Positions 32,290 through 42,821 of a DNA stretch of 64,000 bases are shown piece after piece. Made by a program: the position numbers and the translations under genes. This DNA comes from Adiantum capillus-veneris. Its lineage: Eukaryota; Streptophyta; Polypodiopsida; Polypodiales; Pteridaceae. The notes beneath the pieces are model-generated. The model was not told where the DNA came from. It worked only from the letters and a program-made list of their open reading frames with translations, and did not search any database. The stretch lies in contig CM043970.1 in assembly GCA_014529385.2 (NCBI GenBank), forward strand, positions 46,462,779 to 46,526,778, in the 5' to 3' direction. Each line of letters opens with the position of its first letter. Within the stretch, counting starts at the first letter, position 1.

Positions 32290-33738
32290 ATGGTCATCAC
32301 TCGAAGCGGAATGGATATTTCGCTTGGAAGTGATGAGCATGAGAGAGGCGAAGAAGAATTTTCCCCACCAGGAGGTTTTTCCGACCCTTCCCCATCTACG
32401 ACACCGATTGCATTAACTCCAAAGGAGGAGTTGGAACTGTTGTTTATAGAACAGACTTTACAACGCAAAGCAAGAAATGCAGTAAGAATGGCAGTCATAG
32501 CGCGTGAGCGTGAGCAAGCACGCTTGAAAGCCAAAGAACGACAAGCCACGTTGGATCGTGAATTCGAAGAAATGGAACGCAGACACGCAGAGAACTAAGC
32601 AAAACAAGCAGAATTTGATCGTAAGAACAAAGCCCTCAAAGAACAGAGCGATGTACAGAACAAAGAGATGTTGCGACTTTTTTCTCAAGTACAGACGTAC
32701 TTTGCACAGAATCACGAAAAGGAGATTCTCTCAGTCTCTTCTTCTCCAAAGGATGATACACAGGATTTGCATGATTGTGTGAAGCATGATGATGATTTGA
32801 TTGATAATGATTTGCATGATGATGAGAATGATAATGATTTGCATGATGATTTGGATGTCAATGATTTGCATAATGATTTGGATGACAATGACAAGCATGA
32901 TGATTTGCATGATCAAGATGTGATTTTTCACAAGCATGATGAGTTGCATGAAGAAGATGTGATTGTTCACAAGGATGATGTGTTAGTGGATGCTTTTCGT
33001 AGCGAAGCTAACCTCGTTGTAGAGTCGATCAATCACGCAGAACCGATCTTGGCTTTCGAGTCGAGGTCCACAGATCCCCCACAAGAAGATTCGATAGATC
33101 ACGAAGGATCGATCTTGGCTCTCGAGCCTAGGTCAACAGAACCCCCTCAGAAACAACCCACTCAAGAACCCCTTCAGGAAGCACAGATCTTGGCTCTTGT
33201 GCCTAGGTCTCAAGAACCATCACAGGAAGTATTATGTGTTCGCATGATTAATACGCACGCATTGTTCGAGTGTTTCATTCGTGACGGTTTCTTCTATTTT
33301 AGTCAGTATCGTTATGTGATCCTTTTTCCTAGGCATGACATATTGTATGTTGAGCACGTTTCTCTCAGGGATGAGCACGAATGTATGTGGATTGTTCATG
33401 AAAAGTTGAAAAGTTTGTATGTAAGGAAGTCTCATTCCATGTCTCTTCCTTGACATGACACAGTTTCCGAAAGAGCACATGATTGTATGAGCACCAAGCA
33501 TGGGCATTTCCATTGTGATTTGCCACAGTTGATTGATTTCGATCAAACAGAAAAGATTCGAGCGCATTGTTTGCATGTGTTTGATGAACGGGTTGTCACT
33601 CCGTGTATTTGTTTCTCGACATTGCATACACAGTCTTTAGAGAAGACAAGATTTTTTTCCTTCACTTTACATGGAATGGGTATGTTCATGGTTGTGTTGG
33701 AGATGGTTTCAGGAATTTTCAGCCATGGAGATTCTTGA
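32290..33738 (+). pseudogene. Novel ORF of LARD-like element with acidic His/Asp repeats
   Basis: One reading frame from the ATG at 32290 to a TGA at 33736-33738, broken only by a TAA (32596-32598) and a TGA (33451-33453): 483 codons. The first part (1-130) is charged and helical (EELELLFIEQTLQRKARNAVRMAVIAREREQARLK), a likely coiled coil with gag-like features. Residues about 157-235 are an acidic repeat built on DLHDD/DNDLH, encoded by a GATTTGCATGAT-type minisatellite. A Pro/Gln-rich linker with three ILA(F/L)xPRS repeats follows, then a His/Cys/Phe-rich end (HECMWIVHEKL; HCLHVF; CICFSTLH). I recognise no family. A structural protein is my guess from its place. Confidence 0.75.
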
Positions 33739-33981
33739 AGACGAAAGAAGCAGTACTCTAGATGAAGTTGAAGCAAGAAAGGAGATTCAGAAGACTTTGT
33801 GTCGCTTTCGGCGCGGCCCAAAGAGGCAAGTGTTGTAGACCTTTATGAAATTCAAGTACCGCACGACCTACACATCAGAGTGGGCCGGCGAAGAGTCCCT
33901 TCCAGGATTCCGGATGCTGTTGGCGATCTCTCTCGACGCCATACAGTTCGGTACCAGTACTTCACTTTGAAAAGGAGGGGA

Positions 33982-35199
33982 TGTCACGTGACACATCCCA
34001 ACCCTATGTGTCTGTGGACAAGCTACACCACAACGGGGTTCAGTCAGTCCAGTCAGTTTAGATTAGCAGTGATCTGACACTTTTGTGAGTCTATTCGTAG
34101 ACCGTGCATGCCCAGTCACTTAGCATAGATGCATATCCTCCGGCTGCACACAACATGATCATCGGAATTCCCATCAGAATCCATTAGCATCAATTAGGGG
34201 AATTTTCCAGTGCATTTAGCCCGTTTTCCTATTTATTGGGATTTTCACTTATTATTTTTAAGTGACTTTCCAACAAAAGTAGGTAGGGCAATTTTGCTAA
34301 GTTAATATATAAGCAAACCCAAGTTAGCACTTTCTAGCAGAAGAGGCAGCAGGAGCTTCCCGCTCAACAGGCAACTTCTCAACAGTACCCCCCTCAGACC
34401 ACCCCTGGCGTTTTTGCATCAACTCAGCAGCCCTGGCGTTTTCCTCTCTTGCGGTGATCGCCATCGACCACAGTGCCCTAGCGTTAGCAGATGCTTGCGG
34501 ATCAGCCCCATTCTTTGTGTTTCCCGCGACAGAACCACTTCAGCCCTTAGCGTTTTTGCAGCTAATTACTAACGCCAGAACCTCAGCCACAAAGCCTAGC
34601 GTTTTGGTTTTCTGACCCCCAAACTGCCTTGCGTTTTTTGGCAAGAACAGGACAGCATCAGCGTTTTTAATGCTCAGCCCAAACCAGCAGTAGATCTTCG
34701 CAGTTTTCAGCCTATGCACAGTAGCAGATTAGCCTCCAAATTGGTTGCAGATGCTCCCCCATTTTCAGCCATGAAAACGCAGCCAAAATAGTCATTTTCA
34801 GCCTTGAAACAGTCCAAGAAATTCAACGATTAGAAGATCTCAGATTTCAGCCATCAAGTCGTTGTCGTCATCACCGTCGTCGTCATCGGCATAGTCCCAT
34901 TGCATCAATCCATTGCATACGCATTGTACACCTTTGTGCAATCAAGACATAGACCACTCTCGTCGGCGAGAGTGGGGCCTTCGGAGGAGGGTTTTACAAC
35001 CTCTCGGGTGTCGTATCTCTTCTCTCTCCTTCTCTCAGTCTCATTCACTTGCACGCACAATATCCACTCACTTTGTCCGTGACCACAACACTCTACAAGA
35101 CGAAAAGCTCTCTCTTTCCTTAAAGAACTAAAAGGAACCTTGAGCAATAAAGATCACTAATCTTGAGAAAATACAACATTCATTCCGTTGCACCTAACA
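33982..35199 (+). repeat. 3' LTR of the LARD-like element
   Basis: 1218 bp, TGTCACGTGACAC to CACCTAACA, preceded by the polypurine tract. Nearly identical to the 5' LTR. Confidence 0.94.
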
Positions 35200-35204
35200 C
35201 AATG

Positions 35205-35840
35205 ATTGAAAAGAGCTTGATCGATTAATTACAGTTGCTGACTGGGCTGGGAATCATTCGCAATGATTGAGAGGTTGCAGTTCGATTATTACGGCTGTTG
35301 ACCTGTTGTCAATTCGTCGGCTGCAGCGAAGATTCCGCTCCAGAATTGACAGTTGATGAAGGGCCAGGATGCACTGCCCGTCGACCCCGCCGACCAACGA
35401 CCTTGACGGCACGAGAAAACATAGATAGGGGAGTACATTAGGTCGCTATCCTGATGAACTCCGTTACGGAATCTCAAACGACTGTCATGGTGACATGGAT
35501 GCAGCCCCTTACAGACGTCTATCTATGATCTCAATATGTCTCCACAATTTCAGAAAAATAAAAAACCTTTCAAAACATCTAAATTGCAAAAGTGATTGGT
35601 GATAATTAATATAGGAGTTGAAAACCCTCATGGCATTGAAAAGTCAAGGGACTTTTGTACTCTTTAGATGACGAGGTTGCCTCACATGTATGCAAGCCTC
35701 TCCCTTCGTGCTAGGCCATTCCATTTCATGATTCCGTATACTTGTTTCAATGGAGATTACAATTGACAATTCATCAATTCTAGGTTGTTTTTTGAAGAAG
35801 AAAAGGTGGTAATGGTTAAATTGACTAAGTGCCTATGCTG
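35205..35840. other. Unassigned flank
   Basis: Continues the target DNA of the LARD-like element. The 62-codon minus frame at 35289-35477 has no recognisable feature. No repeat partner seen in the window. Confidence 0.4.
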
Positions 35841-36320
35841 ATTTAAAAACTAAATGGTTGTTTCTCTATTAAACTTGGAATGCTATCTGGGTGCTCTCAT
35901 GATATTATGAAGGATATATAGTCTATTGCTAACATTTTGAACGATAGTGAAGGTACAAATATAGCATATGATGCACTTCAATCCCTCTAGAGTTTGTCAT
36001 TTCTTGCAAACAAGCCCCTCTGTGTACGATTTGCCCCTATTCTCAAAGATGATGACAAGTATTATGCATTTGAGTAGTTGATTATCTTGATTAAATGTAA
36101 ACGTTTATTGTTGGATATACCCATGCAAGTCACTCCTAAAACTCATGAAATATGGAAATTGCCAAAAGATGTTAATGTTTGTAAGTATCATTGTGCACAC
36201 GATGTTATTTGCATATAACTCGTTGAACCACACTACCTTGGAAGAAACACACTACCAGCATGCATCATGGATGCTATAAACTTGGGGGAGAATTGTGAAA
36301 TTTCACCAAGGTATATGGTT
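35841..36320 (+). pseudogene. Decayed unidentified ORF
   Basis: Starting near 35872, one plus frame reads as protein-like sequence for about 150 codons with five stops (KLGMLSGCSHDIMKDI, SIANILNDSEGTNIAYDALQ, SLSFLANKPLCVRFAPILKD, THEIWKLPKDVN). Few stops spread over a constant frame, with balanced composition, suggest an old coding sequence in this AT-rich region. I do not recognise the family. It may be a host pseudogene or a captured fragment. Confidence 0.45.
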
Positions 36321-38584
36321 TATAACCTCTATATGGAAGCCTCTTGTTTATAACCTCTGTATGGGAGCCTCTTGTGAAGTTGGAAATTGATTTTGCCACT
36401 TGGCAAGATTAGAGCGTATTATTTATAGACCCCTCTAGATCCCAGTCACATGGCTATCTAAGCTTGTGGGAATGTTCTATATGTCTATGCTAGGGCTCCC
36501 TTCCAGTTTGGTCAATTTTGGTGCATCGACCTGATCGCTACGTTTATCTTTGCGTTCGTCTTTCTTAGAAAGGTTTTGCTAACTTGGGGTCTGTCTGAGC
36601 TATCCCATTGACATACCCGCATTTAAACATGTTTGTTAGTAGGTTTGGAACTCACTCCTCATGTCTCGTGCAAAACAAGCACGTGTCGGAAGGTCCCATG
36701 AGTTCTTCTCCAAAGGTCACTAGTGAGAATGAGGCTCTATTTGGCCTACTTAGACTATACATAGCTGGGTTTCCCTACTCACTTTCTCTCAGAGCCTCCA
36801 ATTAGTCTTAATGAATTGTGAAGCATATTTCTCCGTTTGGACTTCAATTGCTTTGTTTCTGAAGATTTTGTAGAATCAGGCTCCATGGGCGTAATTTAGG
36901 CTTTCCCTCACCTTCGTTATAATTGAACCAAATTTGACATGTTTGATGATCATAGCGTCTTGATCCCTGTCATATCTTCTTGGAATGAATTGGTTACTTT
37001 TGACAATTATTCCAAGTTAGAGACTTGGAGCTAATCAGACCTGATCATATGTTCAGACTTAAGATAGTAAACAAACCAAACAAAGATTGAAATGAAAATA
37101 CGAAGATAAGAGACTAAAACTGATATGTATTCAAATATTGGAAATTGTACAATTGACACCAGATAAAGCTATGAAAGAGCAAAATGACGCTTAGAGCAAA
37201 TGCTCAACGATTGCAATAGGGTAATCCTCACATTCTTAGGTCCTTAAATAATAGGTAGTGAAGGCGTTGTGATAGATGCCTCTTAGGCATAATAAACTAG
37301 CAAAATTTAATTGGCCAAAATGGTCTTGCCAACTTGTTTTTAGTTGAGTCAGTCTTTGAACTGGTAACTATATGTGCCACAGCTTCCAAAATTTTGTGCC
37401 CTGCTCAACTTATTGGCGGGTTAAGCTTCTTCCATAATACTAATACTAGTGTGCAAGATTCCATCAACATATGCCACTCAGCTTATAAATCTCTTATATT
37501 ATCAACATATGTTGTAATCTGTCATCAGCCAATTGGCAATCAAGAAAATAAATCTTGGCAATGTAAAAATAGAGATAATGCTTCTTGATTTCAGGTTTAT
37601 ATAAAGTCTCCAAAATTGTGAAGACATTGCTAAGAGAGCACTGGCACAAATATTATCCTCTTTGTATTTGCCAATATTTTCTTCTAAATGGTCTATGAAT
37701 TCATAGCTATACTTGCCACACCTTTCAAAACTTTTCTATCATCAATGAGCTCATATAGCTCTTTACTTAGTGGACCAAATGTAAGGATTATGTCCGTTAA
37801 GTCGGATTATGAACAATACATTTACAAATTCAATCTTGGCAAGTGCAAAAGATAACAAGTGGAGTGTGATAGAATTGCTATGAGAGATCTCAACACAAAT
37901 TTACCAGCACTTTGTACAAGTCGTTGTTTATGCACGTGTCAACATTTGAGATACCGTTATACTTGATAGAAGTGTACATGCATTGTTACAAATTGTTATG
38001 TTTTTATCAAAGTATTACACCCAAATGGGCATGTGTTATATAGGCATATTAGTCTGCATCTTCTTGGTCTATTTCATTCATAACTGGGGATTTTCTTCAC
38101 TTATACGATCATGTGTCCTATATTTTTGCAAAAAGGATTTCTAAAAATTCTTTGCACAATCTATTAGTCTTTTAGTTTCAAGAACAGCTAGAGTATAGCT
38201 ACTAGGAGAGAGGTAGCACATCTTTTCTTTTCTAATTAGCCTCAAAAGGTCATTTTTCAACACAAAAAATGTTCTTATTTTCAAGAATTCTCTTCCAATA
38301 AGAACAAATACTGACTCTCCATCCTAAGTTCAAGAGTAGACACTATAACTATGTTAAGAATCAAGAAGACCATTGATAGTTCTTTGCTATTTGACAAAGC
38401 TTCATAGATCACAATTTAATTGCTTTCTTGAATGGTTGATCTATGTTAAATTTTTTTCAATGGAATCACCTTCTTGCATATGCCACCCCTTAATTGCGTA
38501 TGCAAGTGGGAAACTTGAACCTCAATTTACCATTTATCGAATATTATGCATCCTTGTTGTTTTAGAATGAGAAAATGTGCAGAA
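36321..38584. other. Non-coding AT-rich stretch
   Basis: Short frames only (for example 36608-36805, 37334-37588, 38373-38570). The last has PLIAYASGKLEPQF, faintly like a gypsy RNase H block but without its neighbours. I see no feature I can support. Confidence 0.4.
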
Positions 38585-38651
38585 CATTAATGTGGTTAAC
38601 AAATGTCTGTGGTTATTGAAATGACACAGACACTTGTTAACCACATTAATG
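38585..38651. repeat. 67-bp hairpin
   Basis: Arms 38585-38611 and 38625-38651 (27 bp each, one mismatch) around a 13-bp loop. Starts CATTAATGTGG and ends CCACATTAATG. Confidence 0.88.
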
Positions 38652-38998
38652 GCATTGTTTTACTAGTTATAGCTTTAGTAGTAGCAAATTTGTTTGAGCA
38701 TGCAACATGATTTGTATGTATAGCACTTGCAAGTTGAACAATGGGAGGATGCATAAAGATCCCTACAAAATGGTTTCAAAAGTATTGATGCTTTTTTATG
38801 TATTACATAGGCCCTCAATTCTCCTGCATGTAGCTTCATAAGGATTGCCATGTTCCCTAACTGGATGCTTTCGTACTCATGCATCAACATGCCAAATTTA
38901 TCATTTTTAAAATTTATGGCCATCAATTTTTCATCACCTTACACAAAGGTGGAATGATATCTTGCACTACATATCACACTCCTAAGAAGACTTAGGCA

Positions 38999-39178
38999 GT
39001 GGTCACACGATGCATAGTTATTGGTAAGATGTTATTGAAGCAACTATGTCAAAACTGGCATAGTTACAAAAAGCTATGCATAGTTTCATGTGAGACAAAT
39101 AATTGGTGCACGTGTGACCATCCCCACGAGGCATAATTATTTCAAAAAGTAATTGATAACTATGTCTTGCATGACCAC
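38999..39178. mobile_element. MITE candidate (180 bp)
   Basis: Begins GTGGTCACACGATGCATAGTTAT and ends with the imperfect reverse complement ATAACTATGTCTTGCATGACCAC (about 19 of 23 bases pair). The inside is AT-rich with more copies of CATAGTTA in both directions. No clear target duplication, so superfamily is unknown. Confidence 0.65.
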
Positions 39179-39725
39179 ATTTTTATTGGTGGTGTCTATC
39201 TTGCAAATTTGAAACTCTTGTCATTTCTTTACCACATAGGGACAAAACTACATGTATAATACTAGCTATGGTAAAATTGAAGGTGAGAGTTTTCATAAAA
39301 TCAAGCTCAATGTGCTTGCAAAAATATTGATTGACTTATTGATTCTCAACAAACTATCCTCTTAATACAAAATGACAAACTAGGTGGTGTTGATAGTACT
39401 GGCTTGGGAATTCAAAGTCTGTTTCAGAACCCAAATTTGGAATAAGGGTTGCGAGAAGCAAATTCAAATATTGGAAATGCTTAAGCTAAGAGAGCATTGC
39501 ATTTGTATTATAATGCGACAATGATTAACATATAGTATTTGTTGGCATTGCCTTTTGACAAACAAGGAGGGTGTATGCCAAGCCAATTTTAGCCTGTATA
39601 CTGTGGAACTTTTTAGATATACTTAATCATGGAACTTAGGAGTTGTAAGTTCTTAATCATAGCTAAATCGATATCTAAAAATAGGAAAACACTTGAAATT
39701 GAGTGACAGAGGGAGAAAGTAGAGA
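39179..39725. other. AT-rich non-coding flank of element C/D
   Basis: No ORF or repeat of note. Ends with the GAGGG (minus strand) target copy at 39726-39730. Confidence 0.5.
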
Positions 39726-39730
39726 CCCTC

Positions 39731-39901
39731 TGTAAGAACTAAGGAAACTAGACTAGAGATCCTCCTCCCAACCTCCCATTATATAGGCGGGCTCCTAGCC
39801 CCTTGCCCTAGACGGATCCCCCGTCCACATTGTCTAGCCTGGCCCTTGGCCGTAGTCCATGACCATCCTAGTCCTTAGGTTCCAGGACCCTTGTCCTGAC
39901 A
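39731..39901 (-). repeat. 3' LTR of element C/D
   Basis: 171 bp, minus TGTCAGGACAAGGG to AGTTCTTACA, with a TATATAAT box. About 95% identical by eye to 41793-41963 on the other strand. The polypurine tract (minus AAGGGGGGAGTAA) adjoins at 39902-39914. Confidence 0.93.
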
Positions 39902-39912
39902 TTACTCCCCCC

Positions 39913-40119
39913 TTAAGAAGAGTTTTCATCCTCGAAAACAAAAGTGGGAAAGTTCTTCTTAAGAACACTAATGTTTTCCCAAGTGGCACCTTCTTCAGGT
40001 CGGTCTTTCCACTTGATTAAGGCTTGTTGTCGTACGTGATGTCGTGTACACAACTGGTGATAATCCAGAACACGTTTAGGTTCATGCGGTAAGATAGGAG
40101 GTTCAATGTAATCAATCAA
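39913..40119 (-). CDS. Element C chromodomain (Pol C-terminus)
   Basis: A 68-residue open minus-strand frame ending just before the polypurine tract: IDYIEPPILPHEPKRVLDYH ... VRQQALIKWKDRPEEGATWENISVLKKNFPTFVFEDE. The ALIKWK-x-RPxEEATWE block is the chromodomain end found at the C-terminus of chromovirus integrases. It is continuous with the integrase frame upstream apart from a one-base shift near 40140-40150. It is the true end of Pol, not a separate gene. Confidence 0.85.
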   Translation of the reverse strand: MIDYIEPPILPHEPKRVLDYHQLCTRHHVRQQALIKWKDRPEEGATWENISVLKKNFPTFVFEDENSS

Positions 40120-40129
40120 AACCTGTTGG

Positions 40130-41068
40130 TCAATGACGCTGTCGTCCCCATGTAACCCGCTTTTGTAGACGGTTTACATGAAACACCGGATGACTGCGAG
40201 AATGTGATGGTAGTAATAGTTTGTAGGCACGATCACCGACTCGCTTGAGTATTTTGAAAGGCCCACAATAGCGGGGAGATAATTTAGGTGTCGGTCCAGT
40301 TTTCAGACTTTCTGAATGTTCTGGCACACGTAAAAATACTTCCTCCCCTTCTTCGAAGGTAACTTGCCTCTCATCAACGTATTTCTTATACCGATCCTGT
40401 GCTTGCCGGACATTTTGACGAGCAAGTTTCAACATATCCATGTGGTCTTGGAGAAAATCCTTAACCTGTTGGAGTTTTTTGGTTGCCAACCCCACCGTAA
40501 CTGGTGACCTAGGTTGAAACCCATACATGAGCATGAAAGGACTAAAACCTGTTGTGACATGCTTAGCACTGTTGTGGGAAAACTCGAGAATAGGTAAGTA
40601 TTCTTCCCAGTATGACTGTTTTTTGCTGACGTATGCTCTTAGCATATCCTCTAGCAACTGGTTAACCCGTTCCATTTGACCATCCATTTTTGGGTGATTA
40701 GTCGTACTGAGGTTTAGTTGTGTACCCAATCGTTTAAATACAGCTCTCCAAAAGTGGCTGTTAAACTTGGGATCACGGTCACTAACAATGTTACTTGGAA
40801 AACCATACAATTTGTATAGATTTTCCACAAATAACTTGGCTAGTTCCGGTGTCTTAACCGTTGATTTGGTCGGAATAAACTTACATAGTTTAGTCAACCT
40901 GTCTACGACCACCCATATTGAGTCATGATCTCGTATAGTGGTTGGTAAACCTACAATAAAGTCCATAGAGATACTTTCCCATTTTCCATTGGGAATCTCC
41001 AAAGGATGTAAGAGTCCTCCTGCTTTCAGGTGCTCTACCTTGTTAACTTGACATTTTTGGCAATACAA
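40130..41068 (-). CDS. Element C integrase core and C-terminal domain
   Basis: A 312-residue open frame. It has the second half of the HHCC finger (YCQKCQVNK), the core with Asp in ISMDFIVGL (about residue 36), Asp in IVSDRDPKFN (about 98) and Glu in DGQMERVNQ (about 134), all three catalytic acids present. The GPY/F region follows (LSPRYCGPFKILKRVGDRAYKLLLP). The finger's first half is upstream at 41080-41250 with one in-frame stop. Intact family members insert the cDNA. The start shown is only the first Met downstream of that stop. Confidence 0.88.
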   Translation of the reverse strand: MYCQKCQVNKVEHLKAGGLLHPLEIPNGKWESISMDFIVGLPTTIRDHDSIWVVVDRLTKLCKFIPTKSTVKTPELAKLFVENLYKLYGFPSNIVSDRDPKFNSHFWRAVFKRLGTQLNLSTTNHPKMDGQMERVNQLLEDMLRAYVSKKQSYWEEYLPILEFSHNSAKHVTTGFSPFMLMYGFQPRSPVTVGLATKKLQQVKDFLQDHMDMLKLARQNVRQAQDRYKKYVDERQVTFEEGEEVFLRVPEHSESLKTGPTPKLSPRYCGPFKILKRVGDRAYKLLLPSHSRSHPVFHVNRLQKRVTWGRQRH

Positions 41069-41270
41069 GACATAAGCTTGAACAAAGCCATGTAGACCTG
41101 GCCAGTAAAACTATCGTCGTACGAGAGAATAAGTTTTTCTAATCCTCGGGTGCCCTGCACTTGGACTATCATGACATTCATAAAGAATTTGGCGCCGAAT
41201 GTCTGTGTCCGTCGGTACACAAACTCTCCCCTTGTGGAGTAGGTACCCATTGTCGATGGTAAAATTTAAT
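41069..41270 (-). pseudogene. Element C integrase zinc finger and linker
   Basis: The minus frame reads NFTIDNGYLLHKGRVCVPTDTDIRRQILYECHDSPSAGHPR (split here only as description), with one stop before FYWPGLHGFV. It is the usual linker and HHCC finger upstream of a gypsy integrase core. The match to element sequence ends near 41270, the proposed inversion break. Confidence 0.75.
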
Positions 41271-41787
41271 TTATAACCGCATTATCCATTCTTAGGTTGA
41301 GGAGATGCTTGTACTTTGACACTTGGTGGAGATAATTGGTGTCGTCATCTTGGGACAAGTACTTCAACAATTCCAGTGCTTCACTAGAGCATATACATAC
41401 TATGATTTGGTATAAACTATTGGGTTTGTACATATGCATTCTGGTGCAACCCACCAATATGAAGGTCTAGTATAAATTTCGTAGAGATAATTTCCAACTT
41501 GCCATTGAGAATCTCTAGGGGATGTAAGAGCACCTACATTGAGGCCCTCTACATTATTACCTTGATATTTTTGACATATTTCAATAATTGCATGTGGACA
41601 TATTGGTTAGAGCACATGACTTTAGTACTAGAGGAAGATCGTGGATTCAAGAAAGTGGTGTGGCACATCACTTGAATTTACAAGCCTACTTGAATCTACT
41701 TTTAGCCCCAAATTTACAAATGTGAATTGGACAGCCCACATTCTCCAAGTCGTGAATCCCATTTGAACATGCCCGTGTTATAGTGTA
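41271..41787. other. Flank between half-elements, with an old integrase relic
   Basis: 41460-41600 resembles the integrase finger/core boundary of C (compare 40950-41080) but diverged: the words 'tccatagagatactttcc' and 'gggaatctccaaaggatgtaagag' have clear counterparts. It is therefore a fragment of another, older gypsy copy in the target DNA. The rest is unassigned. Confidence 0.55.
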
Positions 41788-41792
41788 GAGGG
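41788..41792. repeat. Target duplication GAGGG (element C/D, D side)
   Basis: GAGGG precedes the D LTR on plus. Its partner, GAGGG on minus, follows the C LTR at 39726-39730. Confidence 0.8.
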
Positions 41793-41963
41793 TGTTAGGA
41801 CAAGGGTCCTGTAACCTAAGGACTAGGATGGTCATGGACTACGGCCAAGGGCCGGGCTAGACAATGTGGATAGGGGATCCGTCTAGGGCAAGGGGCTAGG
41901 AGCCCACCTATATAATGGGAGGTTGGGAGGAGGATCTCTAGTCTAGTTTCCTTAGTTCTTACA
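41793..41963 (+). repeat. 5' LTR of element C/D
   Basis: 171 bp, TGTTAGGACAAGGG to AGTTCTTACA, TATATAAT at 41909-41916. Followed after one base by the primer site. Confidence 0.93.
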
Positions 41964-41977
41964 CTGGTATCAAACCT

Positions 41978-42821
41978 TAGGTGGCCTAGGAGGTCTCTCT
42001 TCCACTCTCTCTCTAGGCGTTCTCACTTTTGGCTCCTAAAAAGAGGGCTTTAAGGTGTGAACCGTGGCCTTTTTAGGGATTTTTCCAAAAATAGCAGTAT
42101 TGCTTGCATAAATCGGGTACGTTTCCTTTTTTGGACGCGAGCGTGTGGTGCATAGAATTGCACGAGCTCTGGCTTGACAGGAGCGCCATGGCTTCATTGT
42201 TGGGATTCCCACAGGGTTTGGCCTAATTGTGCCTGAGCAAGCCGCACACACTCCCTCTTGTGCTCGCGTTGTCTGCTCACGCTGCCTGCGAGTTTTTTCT
42301 TCAAAAAAATCGTGTTCTTTCACATGGCATGGCCAATTACAACAATGTTTTGAGCCTTGGACCTTCTTGGTGGTCCTTCCCACAAGCAAGGCAAGTCACG
42401 AGCCTCAACCTCCATACTTGGTGCGAGAATCAAGCCGTGTCGGTTTTCCCTCAAGCTTGACGGCTCACGATTCGGCTCAGTCCTTGCAGAAATTCCAGAT
42501 TTCTGCATACTTTTACAATTGCGACAGTTTCAATTGGAGTTCATGCAACATAATCGTTCGCTGATTACAAAAGCTTTCAATAATCAAGCTTCTTCACAAC
42601 AGTGACGATTCAACCATCTCCACTACAAGATTTCAGTCGTCTTGTGAGCCACGGGCGAATTTTCAGAGTTCGTTTTCTATGCCGCTTATGCAAGTTCTTC
42701 CTTTTTCGACGGTCAGGTGCTACAACGCACACGTGGAGTTAGCAAAGCTCCTATACTTGGCGAGTGCTCTCAACATCAAGTATATTTTTTATGAGTACTT
42801 CTTTCACCGCACTGTGTAGCC
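41978..42821 (+). other. Element D leader
   Basis: Untranslated leader. ORFs on both strands here (up to 117 codons) overlap each other and show no known domain. The common chromovirus leader also has none. Confidence 0.55.

Larger units (their letters stand above)
30443..35199 (+). mobile_element. Non-autonomous LTR retrotransposon (LARD-like), complete
   Basis: 4757 bp flanked by CAATG at 30438-30442 and 35200-35204. The LTRs are 30443-31684 (1242 bp) and 33982-35199 (1218 bp), nearly identical. A primer site (TTGGTATCAGAGC, 31685-31697) and a polypurine tract (AAAAGGAGGGGA, 33970-33981) are present. The 2.3-kb interior encodes no RT, RNase H, protease or integrase, only one long novel frame with two stops (32290-33738). 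It must have used enzymes of another element. A third, older LTR copy is at 9592-10755. Confidence 0.94.
39731..41270 (-). mobile_element. Gypsy half-element 'C' (integrase, chromodomain, 3' LTR)
   Basis: The minus-strand 3' half of a chromovirus: integrase zinc finger, core, C-terminus, chromodomain, polypurine tract, 171-bp LTR (39731-39901). The flank beyond the LTR is GAGGG on the minus strand. The 5' half is missing and the sequence breaks in the linker between RNase H and integrase near 41270. Element D, head-to-head at 41793, supplies just that missing half with the same LTR and the same flanking GAGGG. Confidence 0.9.

Noticed and set aside
38373-38570. Gypsy RNase H-like words PLIAYASGKL
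   Set aside because: Only a dozen residues resemble it and none of the neighbouring RNase H or RT blocks is present.
42036-42605. Overlapping ORFs up to 117 codons in element D leader
   Set aside because: Frames are open on both strands with no domain. This is the normal untranslated leader position.
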